A stretch of 64,000 nt of DNA from Nitrososphaerota archaeon (GCA_028866945.1 JAGWHE010000001.1:1-64000), one strand, 5' to 3'; positions 43,407 to 52,200 are shown, counted from the first letter of the stretch. Notes: generated from the sequence alone by a model not told the origin. Translations and numbers: made by a program.

Positions 43407-44594
43407 ATGAAGCTCGGCACCCGGGCCGCCACGGAGGGCTCCGCGATCGAGGCGCCTGCGGCCCCCGAACGGAGGGGACGGAGGGCAGCGGCGATGATCG
43501 TCGCGGCTCTGATCTTGCTTTCAGCCTTCGTCGCCGCGGCCCCGTACCTCTCTGAGGGTCTCAGGCGGGGCTATTCACTAGTCTCCGGACTGGAGGGCGG
43601 CGGAACGACGAACGGCAGCACGGTTACCGGGGGCGCGAACGGCGGGTTCGTCACCTCGACCAACTGCTCGAGCGTCGTGTCGGTCCGTCCTCTCGCCTCG
43701 CCCAACATCAACGGAAGCGAGGCCGCGATTTCATATCCCAGCGACTACTGTGCCCTGGCCGAATATGCCCTCGGCCAGATCAACGCGGACCGGGCGGCGA
43801 ACGGCTCCGGACCCGTCTCCCTGGGCTTCAACCAGGCAGCCCAGCAGCACGCCGACTCGATGCTGTACTACGGCTACTTCGGTCACTATGACGTCCAGGG
43901 ATACAAGCCCTACATGAGGTACTCGCTGCTGGGAGGCAGGGGAGCCGACTCCGAGACCGCCGCCTACCTGTCCTACTCGCTCCCGCACTACACCACGACC
44001 TCTGCCGTCGAGCAGGCGATCCAGTTCTTGGAACACTCCATGGTGTACAACGACGTGGCCTGCTGCAACAACGGCCACAGGTACAACATCCTCGACCCGC
44101 TCCACAACTTCGTCTCCATCGGCGTCGCCTACAACAGCACCCGCGTCTTCCCCTCCGACGAGGAGTTCGAGAACGATTACATTGCGCTCAACTTCACGAC
44201 CACAGGTTCGTCAGGTTCAAACCCATACTACGTCACCATGAGAGGGACGCCAATCCCGGGCACCCCCAAGGCGGACTCGATCTACATAGGGTTCGACGGA
44301 ACCCCCACGGCCCAGACAAGGAGCCAGCTCGACAGCGCGCCGCACGACTACGGCCCCGGCACCCTCGTCGGGGGCGTGCTCCCTCCCTCTGGCGTCTTCG
44401 GGGGGTGCGGCCAGTTCACCAGCGGGACCACCGTGTGCGCCGACGGATGGACCATCAACCAGAGCACCGTGAACATATCCTTCTCGCTCGAGCCCTTCAT
44501 CCGGAACTACGGGCCAGGGGTCTACACCGTCTACCTGATCACGGGATCGAGCACCGACTCCGCTCTCACGACGATCTCGGTGTTCGTCCCCTAG
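43407..44594 (+). CDS. Secreted CAP-domain (SCP/PR1) protein
   Basis: 395 residues. A cytoplasmic stretch and one hydrophobic helix (about 29-48) anchor or export the protein. A CAP domain spans about 115-260, with ALGQINADRAANG, LGFNQAAQQHADSM and YYGYFGHYDVQG as family blocks; His residues of the CAP cavity are present. The C-terminal ~130 residues are beta-rich with a disulfide-type Cys pair (GGCGQ, TVCADG). Many NxS/T sites suggest surface glycosylation. Function outside the cell is unknown. Confidence 0.82.
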   Translation: MKLGTRAATEGSAIEAPAAPERRGRRAAAMIVAALILLSAFVAAAPYLSEGLRRGYSLVSGLEGGGTTNGSTVTGGANGGFVTSTNCSSVVSVRPLASPNINGSEAAISYPSDYCALAEYALGQINADRAANGSGPVSLGFNQAAQQHADSMLYYGYFGHYDVQGYKPYMRYSLLGGRGADSETAAYLSYSLPHYTTTSAVEQAIQFLEHSMVYNDVACCNNGHRYNILDPLHNFVSIGVAYNSTRVFPSDEEFENDYIALNFTTTGSSGSNPYYVTMRGTPIPGTPKADSIYIGFDGTPTAQTRSQLDSAPHDYGPGTLVGGVLPPSGVFGGCGQFTSGTTVCADGWTINQSTVNISFSLEPFIRNYGPGVYTVYLITGSSTDSALTTISVFVP

Positions 44595-45052
44595 GCTCTG
44601 GCCATCTCTGTCCTGATCAGGCGCGCGGTCTCATCCATCTCCGCCGGGGCGAACTTCCTGCGGTCGGAGAACCTCCCTTTGTCCTCCATCTTGACCGGGA
44701 TTACATGGACGTGCACGTGGGCCACCACCTGGTTGGCCGCTTCGCCGTTGTTCTGGACGAACCTGAACCCGTCCGCCTCGACGGCGGTTACCACTGCCTT
44801 TGAGACCTTGTAAGCCACCTGGAACAGGTCTGCGATGTCTGCCTCCTTCATGTCCCAGATGGTCTCACCGTGCTCCTTGGGACAGACCAGTGTGTGCCCC
44901 CTCGAGAACGGATAGATGTCGAGGAATGCTATGTACCTGGCATCTTCATAGACGACGTTGGAGGGCGCCTTCCGGGTAACTATCTGGCAGAAGATGCAGC
45001 TCTCGGGTCCCTCGTTGGGCGTTGACAGAGGCAGCCGCCTCATCGGTCTCAT
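44591..45052 (-). CDS. HIT-family nucleotide hydrolase
   Basis: 153 residues. CIFCQIVTRKAPSNVVYED and the histidine triad AHVHVHVIP at 111-119 identify a HIT protein, a nucleotide-phosphate hydrolase or transferase. SRGHTLVCPKEH is the other block. The ATG at 45052 is about 29 bp from a TATA-like gtttacg. Shares a CTAG stop with the convergent CAP gene. Confidence 0.92.
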   Translation of the reverse strand: MRPMRRLPLSTPNEGPESCIFCQIVTRKAPSNVVYEDARYIAFLDIYPFSRGHTLVCPKEHGETIWDMKEADIADLFQVAYKVSKAVVTAVEADGFRFVQNNGEAANQVVAHVHVHVIPVKMEDKGRFSDRRKFAPAEMDETARLIRTEMARA

Positions 45053-45136
45053 CCCGAGATTCCGTGCAGCAACTTCACGTAAACCTTTCCGCGGGGGCCC
45101 TTCTTATTACACATGCGGGGACGCGGATGCAGTTTG

Positions 45137-45286
45137 ATGTGCGAGAGGTGCCACGCAGGCCAGATGCTCGAGTACGAGAAGCGGCTCGGCCGCAGTGGCA
45201 AGGAGACCGTCATCAGGGGGCTCAGATGCGAGCGATGCGGGTACGTCCAGCTCTCGGACGACGACGCGGTCTGGTCAGCCGTCTGA
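45137..45286 (+). CDS. Very small zinc-ribbon protein
   Basis: 49 residues from the ATG at 45137; a TTG at 45134 and an ATG at 45113 are in-frame alternatives. The translation has CERCH near the start and CERCGYVQL near the end, a four-cysteine ribbon. A TATA-like tcttattac (45102-45110) is about 30 bp from the ATG at 45137, which favours the short form. Its stop is two bases from the convergent metallopeptidase gene. Confidence 0.65.
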   Translation: MCERCHAGQMLEYEKRLGRSGKETVIRGLRCERCGYVQLSDDDAVWSAV

Positions 45287-45288
45287 CG

Positions 45289-45690
45289 TCAGACGGCGCC
45301 GCCTGCGGCCTTCCGGTGGGCTGCTATGAAGTCCAGGGCGAACCTGTCCGCCTGCTTCTCTGTGCCCCGGTGTCTCCCGCTCACTGACCTGAGGTGATGG
45401 TAGTACTCGTGTATCATGACGAACGGGTCGAAAAGGTACTCCCGCTTGGCGGCGAGTATCTCCTTCCTGTTCTGAGAATACACCGCGGCGACTCGTTTCG
45501 TCTTCCCTTTGACCACTCCCACCCCGAGCTTGGGGACCGAGATCCCATACCACTTTGAGAGGAGCTTGATCGCCTCCTCCGGGTTCGAGTCGAGAATCAG
45601 CGCGACGACATAGACTTTCACTTCGTCCGGCGTCGTGTCCAATGGACTTTCGGCAGTTCCAGGGCACTTAAGGCATCGCGCCTTGTGCAC
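45289..45690 (-). CDS. Putative zinc metallopeptidase-like protein
   Basis: 133 residues. HEYYH at 94-98 is an HExxH zincin motif, and GTEKQADRFALDFI about 15 residues later offers the third ligand and a conserved E. An N-terminal CLKC pair may bind metal. It is small, so it may be a minimal SprT- or ImmA-like hydrolase. Substrate unknown. Confidence 0.65.
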   Translation of the reverse strand: MHKARCLKCPGTAESPLDTTPDEVKVYVVALILDSNPEEAIKLLSKWYGISVPKLGVGVVKGKTKRVAAVYSQNRKEILAAKREYLFDPFVMIHEYYHHLRSVSGRHRGTEKQADRFALDFIAAHRKAAGGAV

Positions 45691-45883
45691 GCAGTTGAGC
45701 CTTTGGTCAGCAATCGTTGATTCCCCTGTTCAACTGCCGCCGGCACCGTCACAGGGACATGAACAGGCGCAGCAGGCACATCAGGCTCGACGGACCGAAG
45801 GGTATGAGGTTCAGGGGACCGCCCTCTCTGTTTTCCGTCGGCTGATCGGGATATCGGGAACTGCGCTCGCGGGCGTCCGTGCC

Positions 45884-46570
45884 CTAGGGCGTGCATGCCG
45901 GGTTGAAGCTGGCATCGTAGCCGCACAGGGTCCACGCCAATACCGTCCCATTGACCACCTGTAGCTGGTCGGAACCGCTTACGGAGGGGGTCCACCCGCC
46001 GTTGGCGAACTCCCAGACGAACCAAGCGCTGTTCGAAGTCTGGTTGACGCCGTCGATCCCGGTCACGAAGTGCTCTCCGTACTGAGGATACCAAGTCGCC
46101 TGGACGTCTCCTCGCAGCAGCACCAGGCTGACGACGTAGCCGTTCCACCCTGGCTGGGCCGTGGAGTCGTTGTACCACCTGCTCGTCCCATTGCCGTAGT
46201 CGACCACCATGCGCACGTTGTAGACCAGCGCCCGGTGGCCGTTCCCGTTCGCAAGGGTCTGGTACGACAACCAGAGCGAGGCGAGGTCGGCCGCAGCGGC
46301 GCGATAGGCGGGGGTGCTCGTGTTCAGGCTCGACACCGCGCCGGCGAGCAGGGAGAGCGTCTCGTTGTAATAGCCAAGGCTGTAGTTGTAGAGCGAAGTG
46401 AGGGAGTTGTAGTTGGCGAGCGCCAGGGACAGCTCGGTCTGGTGCTTCATGTCGAGCGACCTCTCCTGCTGGTATTCGCCATAGTACACCGCCGCCAGGG
46501 CAGAAGTGACCAGAAGGAAAGCGACGAGCACCACGGCCACCCCGTAGAAGACCGGCTTGGTGACGGTCAA
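45884..46570 (-). CDS. Membrane-anchored DUF4430-like protein
   Basis: 228 residues from the TTG at 46570. One N-terminal hydrophobic anchor (about 8-30), a helical stalk (about 35-110) and a C-terminal domain with YGEHFVTGIDGV and AWFVWEFANGGW, which matches DUF4430, related to the corrinoid-binding domain of transcobalamin. It overlaps the upstream S-component gene in a TTGA junction, so the pair is translated together. Most likely an extracellular ligand-binding partner of the S component, possibly for cobalamin-type ligands. Confidence 0.7.
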   Translation of the reverse strand: MTVTKPVFYGVAVVLVAFLLVTSALAAVYYGEYQQERSLDMKHQTELSLALANYNSLTSLYNYSLGYYNETLSLLAGAVSSLNTSTPAYRAAAADLASLWLSYQTLANGNGHRALVYNVRMVVDYGNGTSRWYNDSTAQPGWNGYVVSLVLLRGDVQATWYPQYGEHFVTGIDGVNQTSNSAWFVWEFANGGWTPSVSGSDQLQVVNGTVLAWTLCGYDASFNPACTP

Positions 46571-47115
46571 GTGATCTTCCTGAGCCTTGGCATTATCAGA
46601 AGGGACGCGGGCGCAAGAAACATGCCGAGGGCGAAGTCCGCCAGCTCGTGTGCCATGGGGACTGGGAAGACGAAGCCAGCCAGCTCGACCGTGAGGAGCT
46701 GCGCCAGACTCAAGCCAGGCCCGAACCAAATCAGAGCGGTCATCGCATTGGCTGCGAAGTCCCACACGAAGGCGCAGATGGCAAGCGTCGCGCCGATGAA
46801 GACCGCCACCGGATAGGGGCTGGCTCCACCCGTCCGCCACACCCTCGACGCCCCCCACCCGGCTAGGGCGAAGAGCAGTTCCCCTCCGACAAGAAACGGG
46901 GTGATCGCGCCTGCGGCGCCCCAGGGGCTCACGACGCTCCACACCGCTTCTGACACCACCGCCACGGCGGCCCCTTGCCTGAAGCCGTAGACGAAGGCCA
47001 CCATGAAGACGACGGTGTCGAGAAGCTTGAAGCTAGCGAAGGGTGCCAGCGCGAAGTCTGTCCCTATGACGAGGGCGCTGAAGACGGCGACAATTGCGAC
47101 GTCGGTCTTTCGCAT
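46567..47115 (-). CDS. ECF transporter S component-like membrane protein
   Basis: 182 residues with six hydrophobic segments, Ala-rich loops and an N-terminal MRKTDVAIVAVFSALVIG, typical of ECF S components. AVVSEAVWSVVSPWG resembles the segment found in cobalamin-type (CbrT/DUF-like) S components, but this is not decisive. The linked DUF4430 protein supports a corrinoid substrate. No energising module (EcfA/EcfT) is in the window. Confidence 0.7.
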   Translation of the reverse strand: MRKTDVAIVAVFSALVIGTDFALAPFASFKLLDTVVFMVAFVYGFRQGAAVAVVSEAVWSVVSPWGAAGAITPFLVGGELLFALAGWGASRVWRTGGASPYPVAVFIGATLAICAFVWDFAANAMTALIWFGPGLSLAQLLTVELAGFVFPVPMAHELADFALGMFLAPASLLIMPRLRKIT

Positions 47116-47218
47116 GGCTGGTTGGATTATCCAGCCAGATGAGATATAAGCTCTATGTAGCCAAGTTTCTTGACAAGACGGAACGGGTTAAAGAGAGCCC
47201 CAATCAAGACCGCTCACG

Positions 47219-47839
47219 TTGACCGGGGTCAACGACGTGCTGAGGGTCGTCGAAAGGCGGGAGCAGGGACCGTCCCCGGGCTTCACCAGGGAGCACACGC
47301 TCCTCGCATTCCTGACTCTTGGCGCTTCGAAGTCGGTGGGGAGGCAGACCCTGGCCGCCGAGTCCGGCCTTGGGGAGGGGTCCATGCGGACGATACTGAA
47401 GAAGTTCCGAAGGGCCCGCCTAATCGAGATTGGCTCGGCCGGGATAAGGCTCGCCGACGCCGGCGTTCGCGCCAATCAGGCGATCCTGAAGTCGCTCACC
47501 CTGCCGGTGGTCCTGCACGGCTCGACGCTCACCCTGGGGAAGAAGCAGGCGGGTACCCTAGTCAGATCGGCCGGGGGATCGATTTCAAGCGGAATCCAAC
47601 AGCGAGACGCCGCCATCAGGTTCGGTGCCGACGGAGCCACGACTTACGTGTACAGAGGGGACAAGTTCACCGTGCCGGGCGAGTCGTCCGACTGCGAGAA
47701 GGACTTTCCAGGCAAGACATGGTCAACCCTCCGTGGGGAGTTCGGGCCCCGTAGCGGAGACGCCATCATCGTCTGCGGTGCAAGGGATGAAACGACGGCC
47801 AAGCTAGGTGCCCTTTCAGCAGCCCTTACGCTGCTGTAG
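47219..47839 (+). CDS. Winged-helix regulator with DUF4443 domain
   Basis: 206 residues, TTG start. Residues about 25-80 form a winged helix. The C-terminal part (about 100-205) matches DUF4443: GIQQRDAAIRFGADGATTYVYRGDKFTVPG and SGDAIIVCGARDE. The family is archaeal and probably senses a small ligand. A ggttaaag box is about 30 bp upstream. It could control the divergent S-component/DUF4430 unit, but that is inference only. Stop adjoins the convergent MIP18 gene. Confidence 0.72.
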   Translation: MTGVNDVLRVVERREQGPSPGFTREHTLLAFLTLGASKSVGRQTLAAESGLGEGSMRTILKKFRRARLIEIGSAGIRLADAGVRANQAILKSLTLPVVLHGSTLTLGKKQAGTLVRSAGGSISSGIQQRDAAIRFGADGATTYVYRGDKFTVPGESSDCEKDFPGKTWSTLRGEFGPRSGDAIIVCGARDETTAKLGALSAALTLL

Positions 47840-48184
47840 TCACGCCTTCTGGGTCTGCTGCGCCGTCGAGCCTTCGGGACCAGCTGCCGCCTTGTTCACT
47901 TGCCTGTTGATGGCGTCAGCGAAATAGTGTCCAGTGACGACGACCTTCACCGACTTCACTCCTTTGACCTGAGCTAGGCCGTCCTTGAGGTCCTGCGAAA
48001 TCTTGAGGGCGAACACCGGCGGGCAGAACTGGGTCGTGGCATGATACTCCACGTTGATGTCCCCATCCTTGATGTCCAGCTTGTCGATCAGGTTCATCTC
48101 CACTATGGGCATCCCGATCTCAGGGTCTACTACTTTCGAGACCGTCCTCTGTACCTCCCTCACATCGACCTGTTCGGCTGACAT
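47840..48184 (-). CDS. MIP18/DUF59 family protein
   Basis: 114 residues from the ATG at 48184. VSKVVDPEIGMPIVEMNLI is the DUF59 block and CPPVFALKI places the conserved Cys. The family helps Fe-S cluster assembly (SufT, Cia2/MIP18). The C-terminal tail is rich in Gln and Ala, likely disordered. TATA-like ctttta is about 30 bp upstream. No other Suf gene is nearby. Confidence 0.83.
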   Translation of the reverse strand: MSAEQVDVREVQRTVSKVVDPEIGMPIVEMNLIDKLDIKDGDINVEYHATTQFCPPVFALKISQDLKDGLAQVKGVKSVKVVVTGHYFADAINRQVNKAAAGPEGSTAQQTQKA

Positions 48185-48277
48185 GAAACGACCATCAACA
48201 CGAGTTTCCGCTACTAAAAGATTGTCCCCCCGACTCCGACCGACAGCTTTACAGCGCGTGATGGTGTTCGACGTCGG

Positions 48278-48847
48278 ATGAAGCCTGAAGAGGTGCTGGC
48301 CTCGATCGAGTCTGCCGCCCCCGGCCGGGGTTGGCCGATCATCGGTCCCAAACGCGGGATGATCCTGGACGACGTCATCAGAGAGCACCGACCTGCGAGA
48401 ATCCTGGAGGTCGGGACCAACGTGGGCTACAGCGCCATCAGGATGGCAAGGCACCTGAAGGCGGGCGAGAAGGTCACATGCGTCGAGATCAGCGAGGAAA
48501 TTGCCGCGCTGGCCCGCTCCAACTTCGCGAAGGCTGGGGTCTCCGACCGTGTGGACGTCGTCGTCGGCGACGCCCTGCATGTCCTCCCGACCCTCGGCGG
48601 CTCATTCGATATGGTCTTCCTGGACGCGGTCAAAGTCGACTACCTTGCCTACCTCAAGTCAGTCGAACGCCTGCTGCACAAGGGGAGCGTCGTGGTGGCA
48701 GACAACGTGAAATCGTTCGGGAGCGAGATGAAACCCTACCTGGACTACGTCAGGCGCTCCGGAGCATACTCCAGCGCCTATAGGGAAGCGCCACCGAACT
48801 GGGGGATGGGCGCCGGGGATGCGGTCGAGATAAGCGTCAGGCTCTGA
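48278..48847 (+). CDS. O-methyltransferase (COMT-like family 3)
   Basis: 189 residues. ILEVGTNVGYSAIRMA near 42-57, VTCVEISEEIAALAR near 65-80 and FDMVFLDAVKVDYLAYL near 108-125 are typical of cation-dependent O-methyltransferases. SAM binding is clear; the acceptor is unknown. Its last 11 bases overlap the convergent LLM oxidoreductase gene. Confidence 0.85.
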   Translation: MKPEEVLASIESAAPGRGWPIIGPKRGMILDDVIREHRPARILEVGTNVGYSAIRMARHLKAGEKVTCVEISEEIAALARSNFAKAGVSDRVDVVVGDALHVLPTLGGSFDMVFLDAVKVDYLAYLKSVERLLHKGSVVVADNVKSFGSEMKPYLDYVRRSGAYSSAYREAPPNWGMGAGDAVEISVRL

Positions 48848-49844
48848 ACCCGGCGACCAGGGCGCGCCACCTCTCATCCCCGTCGAAGGGGAGGTAGAGC
48901 CGCGCGCGGTCGATCAGTCCGCCATATCTGGCGGTGATCAGGCCCCCGATTTCTTCCCAGGTCCCTACTACGACGAACTCGTCAAGGACCTCGTCTGGAA
49001 TCTCCGAGGACATCCCTTTCCAGTCCCCCGCGATGGAGCGCCCGCGGAGCCGGTCTGCGATGTCTCCCCACCCGTGGAGCTCCATCACCTTCCTATAGCT
49101 CCGGGTGGAAGCGTAGAACGCGATCTGTTCCCTGTACGCCTCCCTGACGTTGCCTGTCTCCTTCGCAGAGTCGCCCGCGGCCACGAAGATCGAGGCGGCC
49201 ACGGCGACCTCCCCTCGCTTTCTCTTCGCCCTTGCTGCCCCTTCGTCCACCGAAGGGACGACGACTTCCTTGAGGTATCTTACCGTATGCAGCGGATGCA
49301 CGTGGAGCCCATCGGCGACTTCTCCCGCGACTCTGCACATCCCGGGGTTCACGGCAGCGACATAGATTGGGATTCTCGGGTTGGGGATGGGGCCGGGGTC
49401 GAAGAACGGGCTCATCAGGTCAAGATGGAAGTACCTCCCGTCGTAGTTGAGCCTCGTCCCATCCTGCCAGGCCTTCCAGACGGCTCTGATGGCGAGGACC
49501 TCGTCTCTCATCTTCGGCGCCGGAGGGTCCCACTTCATCCCGAACCTTCGCTCGATGTGCCCCTTCACCTGGCTTCCGAGCCCGAGGATCATCCTTCCCT
49601 TCGAGAGGCTCTGGAGATCCCACGAAGAGTATGCCAGCGTGGTGGGGCTCCTTGAGAACGCGACCGCGATCGAGGATCCCACCTGTATCTTCTTGGTCGA
49701 GCTCGCGGCTATCGCCAGCTGCACGAAGGGGTCGTGCTTGGTCTCGTTGACCCAGAAACAGTCGAACCCGAACTCCTCGGCCCTCCTGGCGAGCTCTGCA
49801 GACTCCGCGGGGTCGCCCACTGCGACCTCGGCGTCTATCTTCAT
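48837..49844 (-). CDS. LLM-class (F420-dependent) flavin oxidoreductase
   Basis: 335 residues. FGFDCFWVNETKHDPF, SSIAVAFSRSPTTLAYSSWDLQSLSKGRMILGLGSQ and a C-terminal VVGTWEEIGGLI are family blocks of bacterial luciferase-like oxidoreductases that use F420 or FMN. Similar proteins in archaea and actinobacteria prefer F420, but the cofactor cannot be told from this sequence. A ctttaag box is about 30 bp upstream. Confidence 0.85.
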   Translation of the reverse strand: MKIDAEVAVGDPAESAELARRAEEFGFDCFWVNETKHDPFVQLAIAASSTKKIQVGSSIAVAFSRSPTTLAYSSWDLQSLSKGRMILGLGSQVKGHIERRFGMKWDPPAPKMRDEVLAIRAVWKAWQDGTRLNYDGRYFHLDLMSPFFDPGPIPNPRIPIYVAAVNPGMCRVAGEVADGLHVHPLHTVRYLKEVVVPSVDEGAARAKRKRGEVAVAASIFVAAGDSAKETGNVREAYREQIAFYASTRSYRKVMELHGWGDIADRLRGRSIAGDWKGMSSEIPDEVLDEFVVVGTWEEIGGLITARYGGLIDRARLYLPFDGDERWRALVAGFRA

Positions 49845-49891
49845 TCTGTCCGGCTACCTTCAGCACGCCTCTTAAAGCCGAACCAGGAGGG

Positions 49892-50791
49892 ATGGAACCA
49901 GAACACTTGGTGTACCAGTCCGTATTCGCTGGCCTGGTGACTGCCCTCTGCTGGGGGACCGCCGACTTCACGTCGAGGAGCCAGTCCGAGAGGATAGGCT
50001 ACTACAAGACGATCGTCTACTCGATGCTCTTCACCCTGGTGGTCCTTATCCCGATGACGCCGCTCGTCAGCCCGAACTTCGTCGCCCCTCTCGTCCCCCT
50101 GCTCGTGCTCGCGGTCGCGGGGGTGCTGAACTTCGTGGCTTTCACCTTCCTTTACCGCGCGTTCCACAAGGGGGTCGTCTCCGTGGTCGCGCCCGTGGCC
50201 TACACATATCCGGCGATCACGGCCGCGCTCTCCATCGTCCTGCTGGGTGCCTTCCTCTCGCCCGTCCAGGCCCTCGCCATCGCCGGCATCATCATCGGCG
50301 TGATCCTCACTTCTGCCAGACTGTCTGAACTGAGGAAGTCGGTCTCCGGCCGGGCCCCCAACCTGGCCGCAGGTTTCACCTCCGCTCTGCTTGCCGCAGT
50401 CTTCTTCGGCGCGGTGTACGTCGGGGTGGGCTACGCCGCCCCCATGGTGAGCGTCATCGTCCCGGTGCTGGTCCTCCGGGTGGTGGGGATCTCGATGGGC
50501 GTGTTCCTCGCGCCGGCGCTCAAGCAGGATGTCCGTCCCTCCAGGGCGGTCCTCTCGAAGGGGCTCGTGGTGATCGGCGTCCTGGAAGCCGTCGGCTTCG
50601 TCACCCTGACCTACGGAATCTCGGTGCCCGGTGGCTCGCTCCCTGTCGTGACCGCGATCTCCGGGATGGGGGGAGCGGTTGCGGCCAGCTTTGGCCTGGC
50701 GCTGCTGAAGGAAAGGCTCGAGCTCAACCAGGTAATCGGGGTGGCCCTTTCTCTCCTCGGCGTCTTCACCCTGCTGTATCTGGGGAGCTAG
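49892..50791 (+). CDS. EamA/DMT-family transporter
   Basis: 299 residues with ten hydrophobic helices in two five-helix halves, each an EamA repeat (LYRAFHKGVVSVVAPV and GLALLKERLELNQVIGVALSLLGV are typical ends). It probably exports a metabolite such as an amino acid. The ATG at 49892 is unusually close (about 19 bp) to the nearest TATA-like box, so an in-frame TTG at 49907 is a possible start. The next gene begins 1 bp after its stop. Confidence 0.85.
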   Translation: MEPEHLVYQSVFAGLVTALCWGTADFTSRSQSERIGYYKTIVYSMLFTLVVLIPMTPLVSPNFVAPLVPLLVLAVAGVLNFVAFTFLYRAFHKGVVSVVAPVAYTYPAITAALSIVLLGAFLSPVQALAIAGIIIGVILTSARLSELRKSVSGRAPNLAAGFTSALLAAVFFGAVYVGVGYAAPMVSVIVPVLVLRVVGISMGVFLAPALKQDVRPSRAVLSKGLVVIGVLEAVGFVTLTYGISVPGGSLPVVTAISGMGGAVAASFGLALLKERLELNQVIGVALSLLGVFTLLYLGS

Positions 50792-50792
50792 G

Positions 50793-51113
50793 ATGGACTA
50801 CTTTACAGCTGTCCAGGAAGGGAGGAAGAGGGTGACCGGGGCCCTGGCGGCGCTCCAGGAGGTCGCCGGCCCGAGCTACCCGATGCTCCTGCTGAAGCTT
50901 GGCGTGAAGGAGTGGACCCCGGTGGGAGAAGAGATGATGCACAAAGTGGTGCGCGGGAAGGATGACACCGCGGCCCTCGTGATCTGCGACGCCGACGGAA
51001 ACTCCAAAGCGATGAGCGGCTGGACCGCGAGTTCAAGGGCGGCCGAATACTCCCGGGTCCTCGAACTCAAGGGCGTCCCCGTCTTCCCGGGCGAGGTCAA
51101 ACTCCCAATCTAG
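50793..51113 (+). CDS. Conserved hypothetical protein
   Basis: 106 residues. N-terminal helix (YFTAVQEGRKRVTGALAAL), central region with Asp-rich ICDADGNSKAM, no cysteine or membrane helix. Directly follows the EamA gene with 1 bp between stop and start, so translation is likely coupled. No family recognised. Confidence 0.55.
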   Translation: MDYFTAVQEGRKRVTGALAALQEVAGPSYPMLLLKLGVKEWTPVGEEMMHKVVRGKDDTAALVICDADGNSKAMSGWTASSRAAEYSRVLELKGVPVFPGEVKLPI

Positions 51114-51251
51114 CCGTCCTGTTTATTAGGGAGCCGGGCACCCTAAGCTCTGCGCCTTACCTGTACTTCGCCGGAAGACCAAGAACTCAGCGAGGTCGAA
51201 GTTGTTTCGGTCCGTGCAGCGTACGTCGCAGAGAAAATTGGGGGTGAACGA

Positions 51252-51428
51252 ATGGCAAGATGTTCGGTCTGCAAGGGTCACGCCGTTGCTTCGTGTGCGG
51301 AATGCGGAGTCCAAGTGTGTATGTCGCATTCTACTACCATCTTCGATGAAACTAGCAGGGCTATGAAGACCTACTGCGGCAACTGCACGGCAAAGAGGAT
51401 GCCGCTCTGGGTAGCTCGGAGAAGGTAG
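51252..51428 (+). CDS. Small Cys/His-rich zinc-finger protein
   Basis: 58 residues from the ATG at 51252. CSVCKGH, CAECGVQVCMSH and CGNC give a Cys/His pattern like a B-box or treble-clef finger. A Shine-Dalgarno-like gggggtga is 6-14 bases upstream, unlike most genes here. The frame stays open upstream to 51147, with protein-like codons (SPEDQELSEVEVVSVR and so on) but no canonical start; a longer form is possible. Confidence 0.6.
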   Translation: MARCSVCKGHAVASCAECGVQVCMSHSTTIFDETSRAMKTYCGNCTAKRMPLWVARRR

Positions 51429-51450
51429 CTCACTAATCGGGGACGCGCGC

Positions 51451-52152
51451 CTATGGTCTGACTGTGAAGTGGAGCCTTCTGTTGCTCTTCCCTTTGTTCT
51501 CGGTTCCCAGGGCAACCACCGTCCCGATTTCCTTCGTGTTTGACACGTGCACTCCGCCGTCCGCCTGGGTATCCGCATCGCCGATCTTCACTATCCGCAG
51601 CTCAGCGAGAGTGGGCGGCATGGCGTTCGCGAGCTTCACGAAGCCAGGGTTCGACAGGGCTTCCTCCCTCTTCATGAAGAAGGTGGTGACCTCGAGCCCC
51701 CTCCCAGCCTCTCGGTTCACCCTATCGACGTAGGCTGACATCTTCTCCTTGTCGAAGTTCTCCAAGTTGAAGTCGACCCGAGACTCGTCCGGGCTGATCT
51801 GGTTTCCCGTTATGAGCGCCCCGGTCTCCGAGTTCACCACGGCGCTCAACAGGTGGGCGGCCGTGTGCATCCTCATGATCCTGTGCCTCTTCTCCCAGTC
51901 GATGGCGCAGTGGACGGGCTGGCCCGGCGCCCAGCTCCCCTCCGCCTTCATGACGTGAACTATCTCGTCACCCTCTTTCACGACCTCGCCCACTTCGACT
52001 CGGTCGATGGTTCCGACGTCTGATACGAGCCCTCCTCCCCTCGGATTGAATGCCGTCTGGTCGAGTACGAGTCTGGAGGCGTCCGCCGAGACGACCCGGG
52101 CATCGAACTCCTTCAGATACATATCCTCCCAGAACAGCTTCCTCGTCATCGG
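51451..52152 (-). CDS. alaX: Alanyl-tRNA editing protein AlaX
   Basis: 233 residues from the ATG at 52152. FNPRGGGLVSDVGTI is the beta-barrel block of AlaX-M type, and MHTAAHLL (His95, His99) with ADGGVHVSNTKEIG supplies the zinc site; the GG near 37-40 matches the AlaX-M Gly-rich motif. It removes serine or glycine wrongly attached to tRNA-Ala. It lies 48 bp downstream of nreA on the same strand. Confidence 0.9.
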   Translation of the reverse strand, partial: PMTRKLFWEDMYLKEFDARVVSADASRLVLDQTAFNPRGGGLVSDVGTIDRVEVGEVVKEGDEIVHVMKAEGSWAPGQPVHCAIDWEKRHRIMRMHTAAHLLSAVVNSETGALITGNQISPDESRVDFNLENFDKEKMSAYVDRVNREAGRGLEVTTFFMKREEALSNPGFVKLANAMPPTLAELRIVKIGDADTQADGGVHVSNTKEIGTVVALGTENKGKSNRRLHFTVRP

Positions 52153-52200
52153 CAATTCGGTCCTCGCTCCGCGCTTTAAGAATGCGAGGGGGCCCACCGC

